Assembly (NCBI GenBank): GCA_964607865.1
Contig: CAZSLZ010000018.1
Span: forward strand, 1 to 31,452
DNA: 31,452 bases
Direction: 5' to 3'
Source of the DNA: CAZSLZ01 sp964607865
Lineage (GTDB): Bacteria > Vulcanimicrobiota > JAJTBE01 > CAZSLZ01
Each line of letters opens with the position of its first letter. The stretch's first letter is position 1. The translations under genes were made by a program, and so were the position numbers. Positions 23,226-30,903 of the stretch are shown piece after piece. Below the pieces are notes generated by a model. It did not search any database, was not told where the DNA came from, and saw only the letters and a program-made list of their open reading frames with translations.

Positions 23226-24503
23226 TTAAATATTTTTTTTCAAAAATTTCTTTAACTTCAAAGCACTGCTGTTCTTTGGATCTACACTTAAAACCTGGGT
23301 TACATAGTTGTTTGCTTCCAAATTTTTATTACTCAAAATTAATAACCGGGATAAATTTAGCAGAGCTGGAACGTAGTCGGTTTTTAAAAAAGCAGACTGA
23401 TAATAACTGTTATATGCCTGTTCGTTATCGCCTGCCTGTTCAAATGACACTCCCAGCAGATTCCATGTTTCATACTGGTCAGGTTTTTTATCCAGGCTTT
23501 TTTTAAAATACTCTATAGCTTTGTCGTATGAATTATCTGCCAGGTATAACTTTCCCAGTTCTGTATAAGCCCAGTGATCATTTGGTGCGATACTCGCCAG
23601 AATGTTCAGTTTTTTTTCTGCTGCGCTTCCATCTTTTTCTTCTATAAGTATATCGGCAAGTAATCGGGTTGCGCCATAATGATAAGGATTGGCTTTCAGA
23701 ACTTTTTTCAAATAACCTCTGGCTTTCTGGCTGTTTCCCATGTCAAAGTATAAAGAACCAAATGCAAAATTTACCGCCATAGAACGGGGAGAAAATTCCT
23801 GGGCGTTTTCCAGGCTTTGCAAGGCTTTACCCCACAAGCCCAGGTTCTGATAAACCTGGCTCAGGTTAATGAAAGCTGCGGCAGAGTATGGGTCGTATTT
23901 CAGGACAGTTTCAAAAATCTCCTTTGCCGGATAAAGCTCACCTCTTCTGAGATATGTCAGGCCCAGGTTATTCAATGCAATTGTGTTGTCATGCTGAAAT
24001 TCCAATATTTTTCGAAAGATGTTTTCCGCCATATTCAGTTCGTTTCTTATCATATATATGGTACCTAGGTTACTGTAAGCGAGCAGGTAACCGGGATCTT
24101 TCTTAATTGCCATCATATATAACACTTGAGCCTTATCATATTTTCCCAGGGTGAAATAAACCCAGCCCAGATTATTATAACTCGGGGCAAAGTCGGGGTT
24201 AATTTCTATACATCTTTGAAATTTTTCTATAGCCTTATCTTTTATGCCCTGTTGCTGGTAAATAATTCCCAGGCTGTAAAGCGCCCTGAAATTATCAGGG
24301 TCATCTCTCAGTATTTCTGCATAAATCAACTCAGCTTCCAGCAGGCTTCCCCTGGTATAATTAAAGTAAGCTTCCTTTATTTTCTGTTCAATTTCCAGTT
24401 GTTTCCGTTCAATAGAAAAAGAACCTTCCGATGCAGAAATCGGAATTATAACAATTGTAAAAATAATTAGAATTAAAAATATGGTTTTTCTTGAAGTTTT
24501 CAT
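23226..24503 (-). CDS. exported TPR-repeat protein
   Basis: A protein of about 425 residues with a signal peptide (basic MKTSRK, then a hydrophobic stretch FLILIIFTIVIIPI, cleavage likely near ISAS) followed by roughly eleven tandem 34-residue TPR units with the usual G-Y/F-A-P pattern (for example YSLGIIYQQQGIKDKAIEKF, NNLGWVYFTLGKYDKA). TPR arrays bind partner proteins, often in envelope or pilus assembly. ATG at 24503 is chosen because it begins the signal peptide; the upstream extension to 24575 lies in the cyclase-like gene. The start overlaps the stop of that gene (TAATG), so translation is probably coupled. No catalytic domain is present. Confidence 0.88.
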   Translation of the reverse strand: MKTSRKTIFLILIIFTIVIIPISASEGSFSIERKQLEIEQKIKEAYFNYTRGSLLEAELIYAEILRDDPDNFRALYSLGIIYQQQGIKDKAIEKFQRCIEINPDFAPSYNNLGWVYFTLGKYDKAQVLYMMAIKKDPGYLLAYSNLGTIYMIRNELNMAENIFRKILEFQHDNTIALNNLGLTYLRRGELYPAKEIFETVLKYDPYSAAAFINLSQVYQNLGLWGKALQSLENAQEFSPRSMAVNFAFGSLYFDMGNSQKARGYLKKVLKANPYHYGATRLLADILIEEKDGSAAEKKLNILASIAPNDHWAYTELGKLYLADNSYDKAIEYFKKSLDKKPDQYETWNLLGVSFEQAGDNEQAYNSYYQSAFLKTDYVPALLNLSRLLILSNKNLEANNYVTQVLSVDPKNSSALKLKKFLKKNI

Positions 24504-25141
24504 TATGAATTCAGAGGCTTTAAAATTGCTCTTACCGGTGCTCCATCCGCCCTGGCAATTTTCAGGGGCAGACAAATTAATTCGTAGTCGCCTGGTTCCA
24601 CATTTCGTAAATCCAGAAATTCTAGAATAATGACATTGCCACCCAGTAAAATTTTATGGCACATACAATCCGGGCTTTCAAATTTTTCAATGGAAAAGGA
24701 ATCAATTCCCACCAGTTTGATCCCTTTTTGAATCAAGTAACCGCAAGCATCCATTTCTAAATAAACATAATTCTTATTGAATTTTGAAGACCTTGCCCAT
24801 TTTAATGAATGCTCAGTTTTAAATATTACCCGTTTACACCCTTCCAGATCAAATGTTTCAATATCTTTGCGGGAAATAGCCTTAAGCCCCATGGCAGAAA
24901 TAATTCTGACCGGCCCAATTAAACTGTCCAGGGAAACATCATCCAGGGTTTTACCGTTCTGAAAAAAATGGAAGGGCGTATCAATATGAGTGCCGGTATG
25001 AGTACTCAGCTGGAGCTCGCTTATATTGCAGGAATCTCCTTTTTTTATTGACTTAAAAGGCGTTATTGTTACAGGTGGATCACCTTCATAAACTATCATT
25101 TTAGATGTTATGGATACAGTTATATCAATGTAATTGTTCAT
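24503..25141 (-). CDS. cyclase-family metal hydrolase (kynurenine-formamidase-like)
   Basis: A 212-residue protein of the cyclase/KynB family. The metal-binding signature HTGTHIDTPFHF gives His48, His52, Asp54 and His58, after the typical YEGDPP strand (18-23). Cytosolic, likely Zn- or Mn-dependent hydrolase of an amide, lactone or ester; N-formylkynurenine is only one possible substrate and no tryptophan-breakdown genes are near. Length is normal. ATG at 25141 has a weak AAAG-type SD. It is followed by the TPR gene with an overlapping TAATG and preceded, 48 bases away, by the amidase-like gene, so all three may be one unit. Confidence 0.88.
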   Translation of the reverse strand: MNNYIDITVSITSKMIVYEGDPPVTITPFKSIKKGDSCNISELQLSTHTGTHIDTPFHFFQNGKTLDDVSLDSLIGPVRIISAMGLKAISRKDIETFDLEGCKRVIFKTEHSLKWARSSKFNKNYVYLEMDACGYLIQKGIKLVGIDSFSIEKFESPDCMCHKILLGGNVIILEFLDLRNVEPGDYELICLPLKIARADGAPVRAILKPLNS

Positions 25142-25189
25142 AACTTTTTTTTCTTTAAATAGAAAAATATCCCTTCTGCTTTTTAAGGT

Positions 25190-26044
25190 TTATCGTGGTT
25201 CAACCAGATAATATCTGAGTTTATACATATATGCCTTACCTGGCCCCCGGGTTTTAGAAGTGGGAGGATAACGATCCGGATATTTCTTATCCTTATAATC
25301 GGTATATTCTTCCACCAATTCCTTGCCGAGGGCAATTTCATCATGAGAAAGTACTTTTTCCTTGGGGATATTGAATTTTTGCATGAGCCACCTGACCAAG
25401 GCAAAACTTACTTCCATTTGTCGCTGGTTGTTTAGAATTTCTTTTTCATTTTTACCAATCAGGTCTATGGAAATAGCTACGTGATTAACACCGTAAGTTC
25501 CCCGGGCTTTTCTGTCCAGGGGCATCAACTCATAAATAGAACCGTCCTTGTCCACCACATAGTGTACCGACAGATGGCCCCGGGTTCCGTCATATATTCC
25601 TCCATTGACAAAAGTCCACCACAGGGGCGTAAAGTTATCTGTCTTCGAATAGTGAAGGGCAATCATTCTGGGTTTCAATTTTAAATCTTCATTATTGTAA
25701 TATTCTTTAAAATATTTTTGATATTCGTCTTCCCATTGTTTATATGGCAGATGTTTTTTGATAATCAGGGCATCTTTTCCATTACCTCTGGGAGGAGGAA
25801 TTGCCGGTATGCCGCTGGACGACCCGGGAACGGCGGGAAAAGAAGGATTGCTGTTATATGTAGGTACGCCTTTATTCTGTTGTCCTTTTAACCTTTCAAT
25901 ATCCTTGTTGCTGAGAGAACCATTAGGCGCACTCTTTACGCTGTTCACGTCATGGTTTGTCAATGTCTTGGCCAATGCCAGGCTGTTTACTGTGAGCAAA
26001 ATTATTATCATTACCAGGAATAAACCGATTATTTGTTTTTTCAA
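25190..26044 (-). CDS. exported amidase_2/PGRP-like N-acetylmuramoyl-L-alanine amidase
   Basis: About 284 residues. A signal peptide (KKQIIGLFLVMIIILLTVNSLALA) precedes a Pro/Gly/Ser linker (about 58-90) and a PGRP-like domain: ALHYSKT (first His), GHLSVHYVVDKDGSIYELMP, GVNHVAISIDLIG and VLSHDEIA with a further His. Such enzymes cut the lactyl-peptide amide in peptidoglycan using Zn. The usual Asp/Cys ligand in K-T-D-P-G near the end is replaced by KTRGPG, so activity should be checked. TTG at 26044 is preferred over the upstream TTG at 26059, because SD GGAGGT lies 7 bases before it and it gives a clean signal peptide. It diverges from the radical SAM gene. Confidence 0.87.
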   Translation of the reverse strand: MKKQIIGLFLVMIIILLTVNSLALAKTLTNHDVNSVKSAPNGSLSNKDIERLKGQQNKGVPTYNSNPSFPAVPGSSSGIPAIPPPRGNGKDALIIKKHLPYKQWEDEYQKYFKEYYNNEDLKLKPRMIALHYSKTDNFTPLWWTFVNGGIYDGTRGHLSVHYVVDKDGSIYELMPLDRKARGTYGVNHVAISIDLIGKNEKEILNNQRQMEVSFALVRWLMQKFNIPKEKVLSHDEIALGKELVEEYTDYKDKKYPDRYPPTSKTRGPGKAYMYKLRYYLVEPR

Positions 26045-26051
26045 CTTAGAC

Positions 26052-26057
26052 ACCTCC
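26052..26057 (-). promoter_or_regulatory. SD that fixes the amidase start
   Basis: GGAGGT on the minus strand, seven bases before TTG at 26044. It would lie inside the coding region if the outer TTG (26059) were used. Confidence 0.7.
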
Positions 26058-26127
26058 AAGCTCCAATAAGCCTGTTTAATTTATACTACTGTATTAAAAT
26101 ATATCCTTGTGTTTCCTCTTAAAATAC

Positions 26128-26156
26128 TTGTTATGTTCAAAGAATGGAAGGATAAT
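26128..26156 (+). promoter_or_regulatory. possible promoter of the radical SAM gene
   Basis: TTGTTA (26128-26133), 17 bases, GATAAT (26151-26156), about 50 bases before the ATG at 26206. Confidence 0.4.
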
Positions 26157-26205
26157 AAGCAGAAAAAATAGTAATGTTTCATATCATTTATTTAGTAGGT
26201 TTATT

Positions 26206-27567
26206 ATGAAAATTGTTTTGATTGATGCTTTGAGATGCCAGGAGCCTTCCCAGAGAGCTATACCTGCTATAGGGCTTTTTTATTTGAAAGCTTATTGGGA
26301 AAAATATGGTTCCTCGAAATGCCAGGTAGAAATAAAACGTACACCCAGGGAAGTGCTGGACGCCAAGCCGGATATAGTGGGCATCAGTTCAGTCACAGAA
26401 AATATGAATATTGCCAAGGAGTGGGCAAAATTTTTCAAGAGGAAACTGATGGTTCCCATTCTGCTGGGAGGAGATCACATCACCGTGCTTCCTCATACTC
26501 TGCCTGAATTTATTGATATCGGGGTTTTGGGCGAAGGTGAAGAAACCTTCAAGGAACTATTGAATCTATTTCTGAAGAATGACAACTGGCATAATAAATT
26601 AGAAGATTTACATGGTATTTGCTATCATAACGAAAACGAAGTAGTTGTAAACCCCCGGCGGAAACTGATTACACCCATGACTCGCATACCCTGTCCTGAA
26701 AGGCCAGGAAACATATGGGGGAATTTTCACTACTGTTTTACTTCCAGGGGCTGCCCATATAAATGCACCTTCTGTTCGCCCCGAATTATCTGGCAGAAAT
26801 ATCGAACTTTCCCCCCAAATTATGTTCTTAGAGAATTAGATCAAATTTTCAGTAATTTCAAGCCTGGTTATATTCATTTTTTTGATGATCTTTTTATCGG
26901 AGACCTGGATCGGGTGAAAGAGATAAGCAAATTGGTGAAAAGCCGGGGTTATAACAAGGCCTGTACTTTCGGAGGCCATATAAGAGCGGATATGGTAACT
27001 GAAGATTTATGTAAAACTCTGGTGGGTATGAATTTTATTTCAGGGGCTTTCGGTGCTGAATCTGGCTCGAATAAAATTCTGAAATTTCTGAAAGCTGGCA
27101 GCACCAGTGTGGAGATGAACCAGAAAGCTATAGATATATGCTACAATACCGGCCTGCAATTAAACCTTTCTTTTGTTATAGGCACTCCCGGTGAAACCGG
27201 GGAGGACCTGGATAAAACCATTAAATTTATTGAAAAGAACAGAAAAAAAATGCAGGGTATAGAGGTTTTTATTCTTCTGCCCTACCCTGGAACACCTTTA
27301 TGGACCTACGCAAAAAGAAACAATATGGTTCAGGATGATATGAACTGGGATCTTTTCCATACAAAGGCATATTTTTCTGACATAGAAATCACCGATGATT
27401 TCATTATGCTGAACCAGGATATGGATAGGGAGAAATTCATAAAATATGTCAGAGCTTTCCAGGAAATTGATCGGGAAATGAATAACAGAAATTTCCAGAT
27501 ATATGAACACATTGAAAAAAGTATCCCCGAACCCTTAAACCTGGATCAATTCCAGATTTTACCCTGA
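26206..27567 (+). CDS. B12-binding-like radical SAM protein
   Basis: A 453-residue protein. The N-terminal domain (about 1-125) has the B12-binding Rossmann-like pattern (PDIVGISSVT, PILLGGDHITVLP, GVLGEGEETF) but no DxHxxG, so cobalamin may not bind. The radical SAM domain has CPYKCTFC (C183, C187, C190), DDLF, GAESGS and FVIGTPGET, then a C-terminal substrate region. The family covers methyltransferases, hopanoid or lipid enzymes and oxidative ring closures; the substrate is not identified. ATG at 26206 with SD TAGGT seven bases upstream replaces a longer open frame back to 26107 that lacks support. It precedes the DsrE/F/H group by 89 bases, and a link to it is unproven. Confidence 0.88.
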   Translation: MKIVLIDALRCQEPSQRAIPAIGLFYLKAYWEKYGSSKCQVEIKRTPREVLDAKPDIVGISSVTENMNIAKEWAKFFKRKLMVPILLGGDHITVLPHTLPEFIDIGVLGEGEETFKELLNLFLKNDNWHNKLEDLHGICYHNENEVVVNPRRKLITPMTRIPCPERPGNIWGNFHYCFTSRGCPYKCTFCSPRIIWQKYRTFPPNYVLRELDQIFSNFKPGYIHFFDDLFIGDLDRVKEISKLVKSRGYNKACTFGGHIRADMVTEDLCKTLVGMNFISGAFGAESGSNKILKFLKAGSTSVEMNQKAIDICYNTGLQLNLSFVIGTPGETGEDLDKTIKFIEKNRKKMQGIEVFILLPYPGTPLWTYAKRNNMVQDDMNWDLFHTKAYFSDIEITDDFIMLNQDMDREKFIKYVRAFQEIDREMNNRNFQIYEHIEKSIPEPLNLDQFQILP

Positions 27568-27656
27568 TAAATTCATAAATAAGTCAATTTTTAATGTAAA
27601 GAAGGTTTTTTACGGTTTTGTAGAATAACCCATCAATGAAAGTGGGAGGATAAACA

Positions 27657-28010
27657 GTGGCTAAATTTGCTTTTGTTTTAAATAAAAGTCCGTTTGTCGG
27701 AGAATACATTGAAACATTATACGGCTTGGCGTGCGCAGCATTAAAAAAGGGCCACAAAGTGTTTATATATTTGAATAACGACGCTGTATATGGTTCAATA
27801 AAAAACCAGATTGGTTTAAATGGTGAAAAAACACCTAAGGAAATGCTGAATGAATTGACACAGCACGGGGCTGAAGTGATGTGCAGCCGAATTCATATGC
27901 AAGCCCGGGGCTTCAATACCAGTAAAACTTTTCTTGAAGGGCTGAAAACCGGCGGTTTGTCAGATCTTTCGGAAATACTGTCAGATTATGACAAGGTAGT
28001 CAGTTTGTAG
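27657..28010 (+). CDS. DsrE/TusD-family sulfur-relay protein
   Basis: A 117-residue protein of the DsrE fold: N-terminal AKFAFVLNKSPFVGEYIETLYGLACAALKKGH helix-turn segment (shown only partly), FIYLNNDAVY, and Cys76 in GAEVMCSR, in the place of the catalytic Cys78 of TusD/DsrE that carries persulfide. RG in ARGF follows, as in the family. GTG with strong SD GGGAGGA (27644-27650). First of a dsrE-dsrF-dsrH-like set. In E. coli TusBCD relays sulfur to tRNA thiolation via TusE and MnmA; in sulfur oxidisers DsrEFH binds DsrC. Neither TusE/DsrC nor MnmA is in the window, so the acceptor is unknown. Confidence 0.88.
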   Translation: MAKFAFVLNKSPFVGEYIETLYGLACAALKKGHKVFIYLNNDAVYGSIKNQIGLNGEKTPKEMLNELTQHGAEVMCSRIHMQARGFNTSKTFLEGLKTGGLSDLSEILSDYDKVVSL

Positions 28011-28043
28011 TAATACTCTTTATCTGGAAGGGAAAGATTTTTT

Positions 28044-28394
28044 GTGAAGCAGAAAAATATACTTGTACTATTAATGAAGGAACCATATAGCAACAACACA
28101 TTAATTGAAGAATTACGAACCTCCATGGGAGTTTCCGCCGGATACAGGGAACATAGAATAAACATGGTGTTTACCAGTGATGCAGTTTATGCCCTGAAAC
28201 TGAGCGAAAACAACGAGATTTTTTCCAGATTTCTAAAAGCTTTTTCCATGTTGGATAGCAAAATATACATCGATAAAAAAGCTGCCGAAGATAGAAATAT
28301 AAGCCTGGAAAATATTCCTGATTTTTTTATGGCAGTTGACAGAAAAAAGATTTCTGAGCTTTATCAGGAATCAGATATGAATTTTAGTTTGTAA
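28044..28394 (+). CDS. DsrF/TusC-family protein
   Basis: A 116-residue DsrE-superfamily protein (ILVLLMKEPYSNN, AVYALKL region, long helical C-terminus). No Cys is present, which matches TusC/DsrF, the structural subunit of the DsrE2F2H2 hexamer. GTG start with SD GGAAGG about 11 bases upstream. It follows the DsrE gene by 33 bases and precedes the DsrH-like gene by 12 bases. Confidence 0.82.
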   Translation: MKQKNILVLLMKEPYSNNTLIEELRTSMGVSAGYREHRINMVFTSDAVYALKLSENNEIFSRFLKAFSMLDSKIYIDKKAAEDRNISLENIPDFFMAVDRKKISELYQESDMNFSL

Positions 28395-28406
28395 TGGGAG
28401 TTATAT

Positions 28407-28667
28407 ATGGCTGTTTACTTGATTAATAAACAATGCGCTGATTTTGCTCTGGGATTATATGAAAACAATAAAGAAGACAAACTTGTTTTTATGTTCGATG
28501 GTGTTTATTTAAAACCGGGCCAGATAGCTGAAGGCAAAGAGATTTATTTTCTGGAGAAGGATGTCAGAAAAAGAAATTTATCGGATCTGCCTGAAAATAT
28601 TAAATTGATCTCTTATGATGAACTCATAGATATGATGGAAAGCGAACCGGTTTATAACTTCGTATAG
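28407..28667 (+). CDS. DsrH/TusB-family protein
   Basis: An 86-residue protein (MAVYLINKQCADFALGLYE) with Cys10 near the N-terminus; many DsrH/TusB members have a conserved Cys, but nearer residue 20. It completes the three-gene DsrE-F-H order. ATG with SD GGAG eight bases upstream. The short length and order strongly support the call, while the sulfur acceptor remains unidentified. Confidence 0.8.
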   Translation: MAVYLINKQCADFALGLYENNKEDKLVFMFDGVYLKPGQIAEGKEIYFLEKDVRKRNLSDLPENIKLISYDELIDMMESEPVYNFV

Positions 28668-28694
28668 AAAGCTGATTTTTAAGGGTGTGGGTTT

Positions 28695-29615
28695 ATGTCA
28701 TGGTTTAAAAATTTATTTAATAGGATAACAGGCAAGAATAAAGAAGAAAACAAGAACCAAGAACCTGAACTACAAGTCCAACCCCTTGAAAAACAGATCA
28801 GGGAATCCATAGATAAGTATGTTTCAAAAGCAGATATTAAAACGTCCTGTCTTTTTTTTGACCCTCAGGAAACAAAGTGTTTTGCCTATCTGTTAAATGA
28901 TGACGAAGCAATACTCCTGGATTCCTTTCCGGTTGAAGGCTGGAAGAACGCCCTTGAAAATTTGAAACAGATCAATAATAAGCAGATAGAAGCTGGACAA
29001 AATAAATATACTTCTTTTACTTCTCTTCTTTTTACCAACCTGGGTGAAAGAGTGGCATTGGTTTTATCACATCCCAGCGAATCCGGCGAAGAAAAACTCC
29101 TGGAGAAAAAACGCAGGGCAATCAGATTGATAAACAGGCACAAGCCTGCCACAGCTTTAACCAACAAAAATATAGAAAACCTGTTAACCGTCTTTGAAGA
29201 AAACAAAGACCGTGACCTGAAAAAATTCTACGCAATTCTGGTAGAAGATGAAGTTTTCACCAAAGAAGAAATGGTAGAGTTGGAAAAAGACCAGAATTTA
29301 AGAACTATTCTGGAAAAACCGGTTTCCAGAAAACAAATGGTAAAAAGCCTGGCCCGCTGGCTTGGCGCAACTTATACCGATGTGGAGCTACTTAAGATAA
29401 ATGAGGAAGTAGCAAGAAAGATTCCCGAAGAAAAAGCCAGAGAGATGAAAATACTTCCTTACAGCCTGGAAAATAATAACATTAAGGTTGCCTATTGGAA
29501 ACCTTTTGATCGGGAAACAGTTAAATTTATTGAGCAATATTTTGATAATGATATATTTCCTGTCATGTCTTCTGAAGAAGATATCAGGTACGAACTTGAA
29601 AAAATTTATTTTTAG
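28695..29615 (+). CDS. MshEN (GspE N-terminal)-domain protein without ATPase domain
   Basis: 306 residues. The N-terminal 1-25 is amphipathic and Lys/Glu-rich (MSWFKNLFNRITGKNKEE), then a domain of unknown type (about 45-150). The C-terminal part (about 176-306) looks like the MshEN/T2SSE_N domain of type II secretion and pilus ATPases: SLARWLGATYTDVELLK, then ARKIPEEKAREMKILPYSLENN, shown in pieces, ending with a helix-rich tail. Some MshEN domains bind c-di-GMP. No Walker motifs, so it is not itself an ATPase. It sits 27 bases after the DsrH-like gene and 13 before trxB. ATG with SD GGGTG. Confidence 0.75.
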   Translation: MSWFKNLFNRITGKNKEENKNQEPELQVQPLEKQIRESIDKYVSKADIKTSCLFFDPQETKCFAYLLNDDEAILLDSFPVEGWKNALENLKQINNKQIEAGQNKYTSFTSLLFTNLGERVALVLSHPSESGEEKLLEKKRRAIRLINRHKPATALTNKNIENLLTVFEENKDRDLKKFYAILVEDEVFTKEEMVELEKDQNLRTILEKPVSRKQMVKSLARWLGATYTDVELLKINEEVARKIPEEKAREMKILPYSLENNNIKVAYWKPFDRETVKFIEQYFDNDIFPVMSSEEDIRYELEKIYF

Positions 29616-29628
29616 ATGAGGTATAGAT

Positions 29629-30633
29629 ATGGCAAGCAACTCAAATCAGATTGAAAAAGAAAAAAAATTTTTTGATACAATTATTATCGGTGGGGGGCCA
29701 GCAGGGCTTTCTGCGGGATTATACACAGCCAGGGCCAAAATGAATGTGGTTCTTCTGGAAAGAGGAATGGCCGGAGGCCAGGTAGCAAGCACCGGGTTTG
29801 TTGAAAATTATCCGGGGGTAAGAAAAGTTACGGGTATGGATCTTGCCCAGATAATGGAAGAACAGGCTAAAGGATTCGGGCTTCAAATAGAAATGTGCAA
29901 CGTGAAATGCATATCCAAAGAAGATGATAAGTTCTGTGTTACCTCCAGCTGTGCTAATTACTACTCCGACACCCTTATTCTCACCACTGGTGTCAAACCC
30001 CGTTTACTGGGGGTTCCCGGCGAGAAAGAATACAAGGGTAAGGGTGTTTCCTATTGTGCCATCTGCGACGGTTTCTTTTATAACGGTAAAAAGGTGGCAG
30101 TTATTGGTGGTGGTGATTCCGCCGTGGAAGAAGGAGAATATTTAACCAAGTTTGCAGAAAAAGTATATATAATCCACCGCCGGGGCTCTCTGAGAGCCCA
30201 GAAGGTATTGCAGGAGAATGCTTTTGAAAACCCAAAGATTGAATTTATATGGAATACAGTTGTAGAAGAAATTAAAGCTGACGATGAGGGTTTTGTGAAC
30301 GGGCTGGTGCTTAAAAACAGAGAGGAAAACCGGGTTTATCAATTTCCCGTTGACGGGGTATTCATTTACATTGGAACCCAGCCTAACAATTTCCTTTGCA
30401 ACCTGCACCTTAAAACTGACGAGATGGGTTTTGTTGAAACCGACGATCTGATGAAAACCAATGTTCCCGGCCTTTTCGCTGCCGGCGATATCAGGTCCAA
30501 AATGCTCCGTCAGATTGTAACTGCAGTCAGTGACGGTGCAATTGCGGCGGTAGCTTCTGAAAAATATATAGAAACCTTGAAACATAAAAGAAGAGTGCTG
30601 GAAAAAGAAAAGAAAAAAGTTTCCAGATTTTAG
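29629..30633 (+). CDS. trxB: thioredoxin reductase
   Basis: Reduces thioredoxin with NADPH via FAD and a redox-active disulfide, in the cytoplasm. 334 residues with an FAD Rossmann motif (IIIGGGPAGLSAG), CAICDG disulfide (C143, C146), NADPH motif VIGGGDSAVEE and the phosphate-binding HRRGSLRA, then the FAAGDIR block near the C-terminus. ATG with SD GAGGT. A Lys/Glu-rich tail (REKEKKKVSRF-like) extends the C-terminus. Its position after DsrEFH and the MshEN gene suggests a role in supplying or resetting thiols, but this is inference. Ferredoxin-dependent reductases of similar sequence exist, but HRRxxxRA supports NADPH use. Confidence 0.94.
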   Translation: MASNSNQIEKEKKFFDTIIIGGGPAGLSAGLYTARAKMNVVLLERGMAGGQVASTGFVENYPGVRKVTGMDLAQIMEEQAKGFGLQIEMCNVKCISKEDDKFCVTSSCANYYSDTLILTTGVKPRLLGVPGEKEYKGKGVSYCAICDGFFYNGKKVAVIGGGDSAVEEGEYLTKFAEKVYIIHRRGSLRAQKVLQENAFENPKIEFIWNTVVEEIKADDEGFVNGLVLKNREENRVYQFPVDGVFIYIGTQPNNFLCNLHLKTDEMGFVETDDLMKTNVPGLFAAGDIRSKMLRQIVTAVSDGAIAAVASEKYIETLKHKRRVLEKEKKKVSRF

Positions 30634-30903
30634 GAAGTTAAATTGGGCTTATCAGAAGCCGGGGAGTATTCTCAACAATTCCGGGAATAATGGGAGTTTA
30701 CAGGCCAACGAAGCTATAAAACTGTTGGCCATGAAAGAAAAGATTGTTTCGGGTTTGCTGCTTATATTTGACGGCCTTCAAGTGACCCTGGACAGAATAA
30801 AATTTAAGCCATCTATTGGCTGCAAGGCTTGCTCCTTATAATGATGAACTAATTTTTAATTGTTATTGTTTATCTTTTTGAGAAACTCCCCGAGGTGATG
30901 ATT
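30634..30903. other. intergenic region before the secretin gene
   Basis: 270 bases with GGCCAAC (30703-30709) and GTTGGCC (30724-30730) forming a perfect 7-bp stem with a 14-base loop, without a T run. A small frame (30731-30841) overlaps it. No promoter was confidently identified. Confidence 0.5.
30731..30841 (+). CDS. possible 36-codon small ORF
   Basis: ATG...TAA encodes MKEKIVSGLLLIFDGLQVT and then a basic tail with CKAC. The frame stays open upstream to 30581 without an earlier ATG and has no clear SD. The amino-acid pattern looks protein-like and could be a remnant of a larger gene. Treat as doubtful. Confidence 0.2.
   Translation: MKEKIVSGLLLIFDGLQVTLDRIKFKPSIGCKACSL

Noticed and set aside
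23008..23229. 73-codon plus-strand frame starting with TTG
   Set aside because: Very AT-rich, hydrophobic low-complexity sequence with no SD, in a spacer region.
30661..30840. c-di-GMP riboswitch upstream of the secretin gene
   Set aside because: The conserved GEMM motifs were looked for by eye and not found; only one 7-bp stem is seen.
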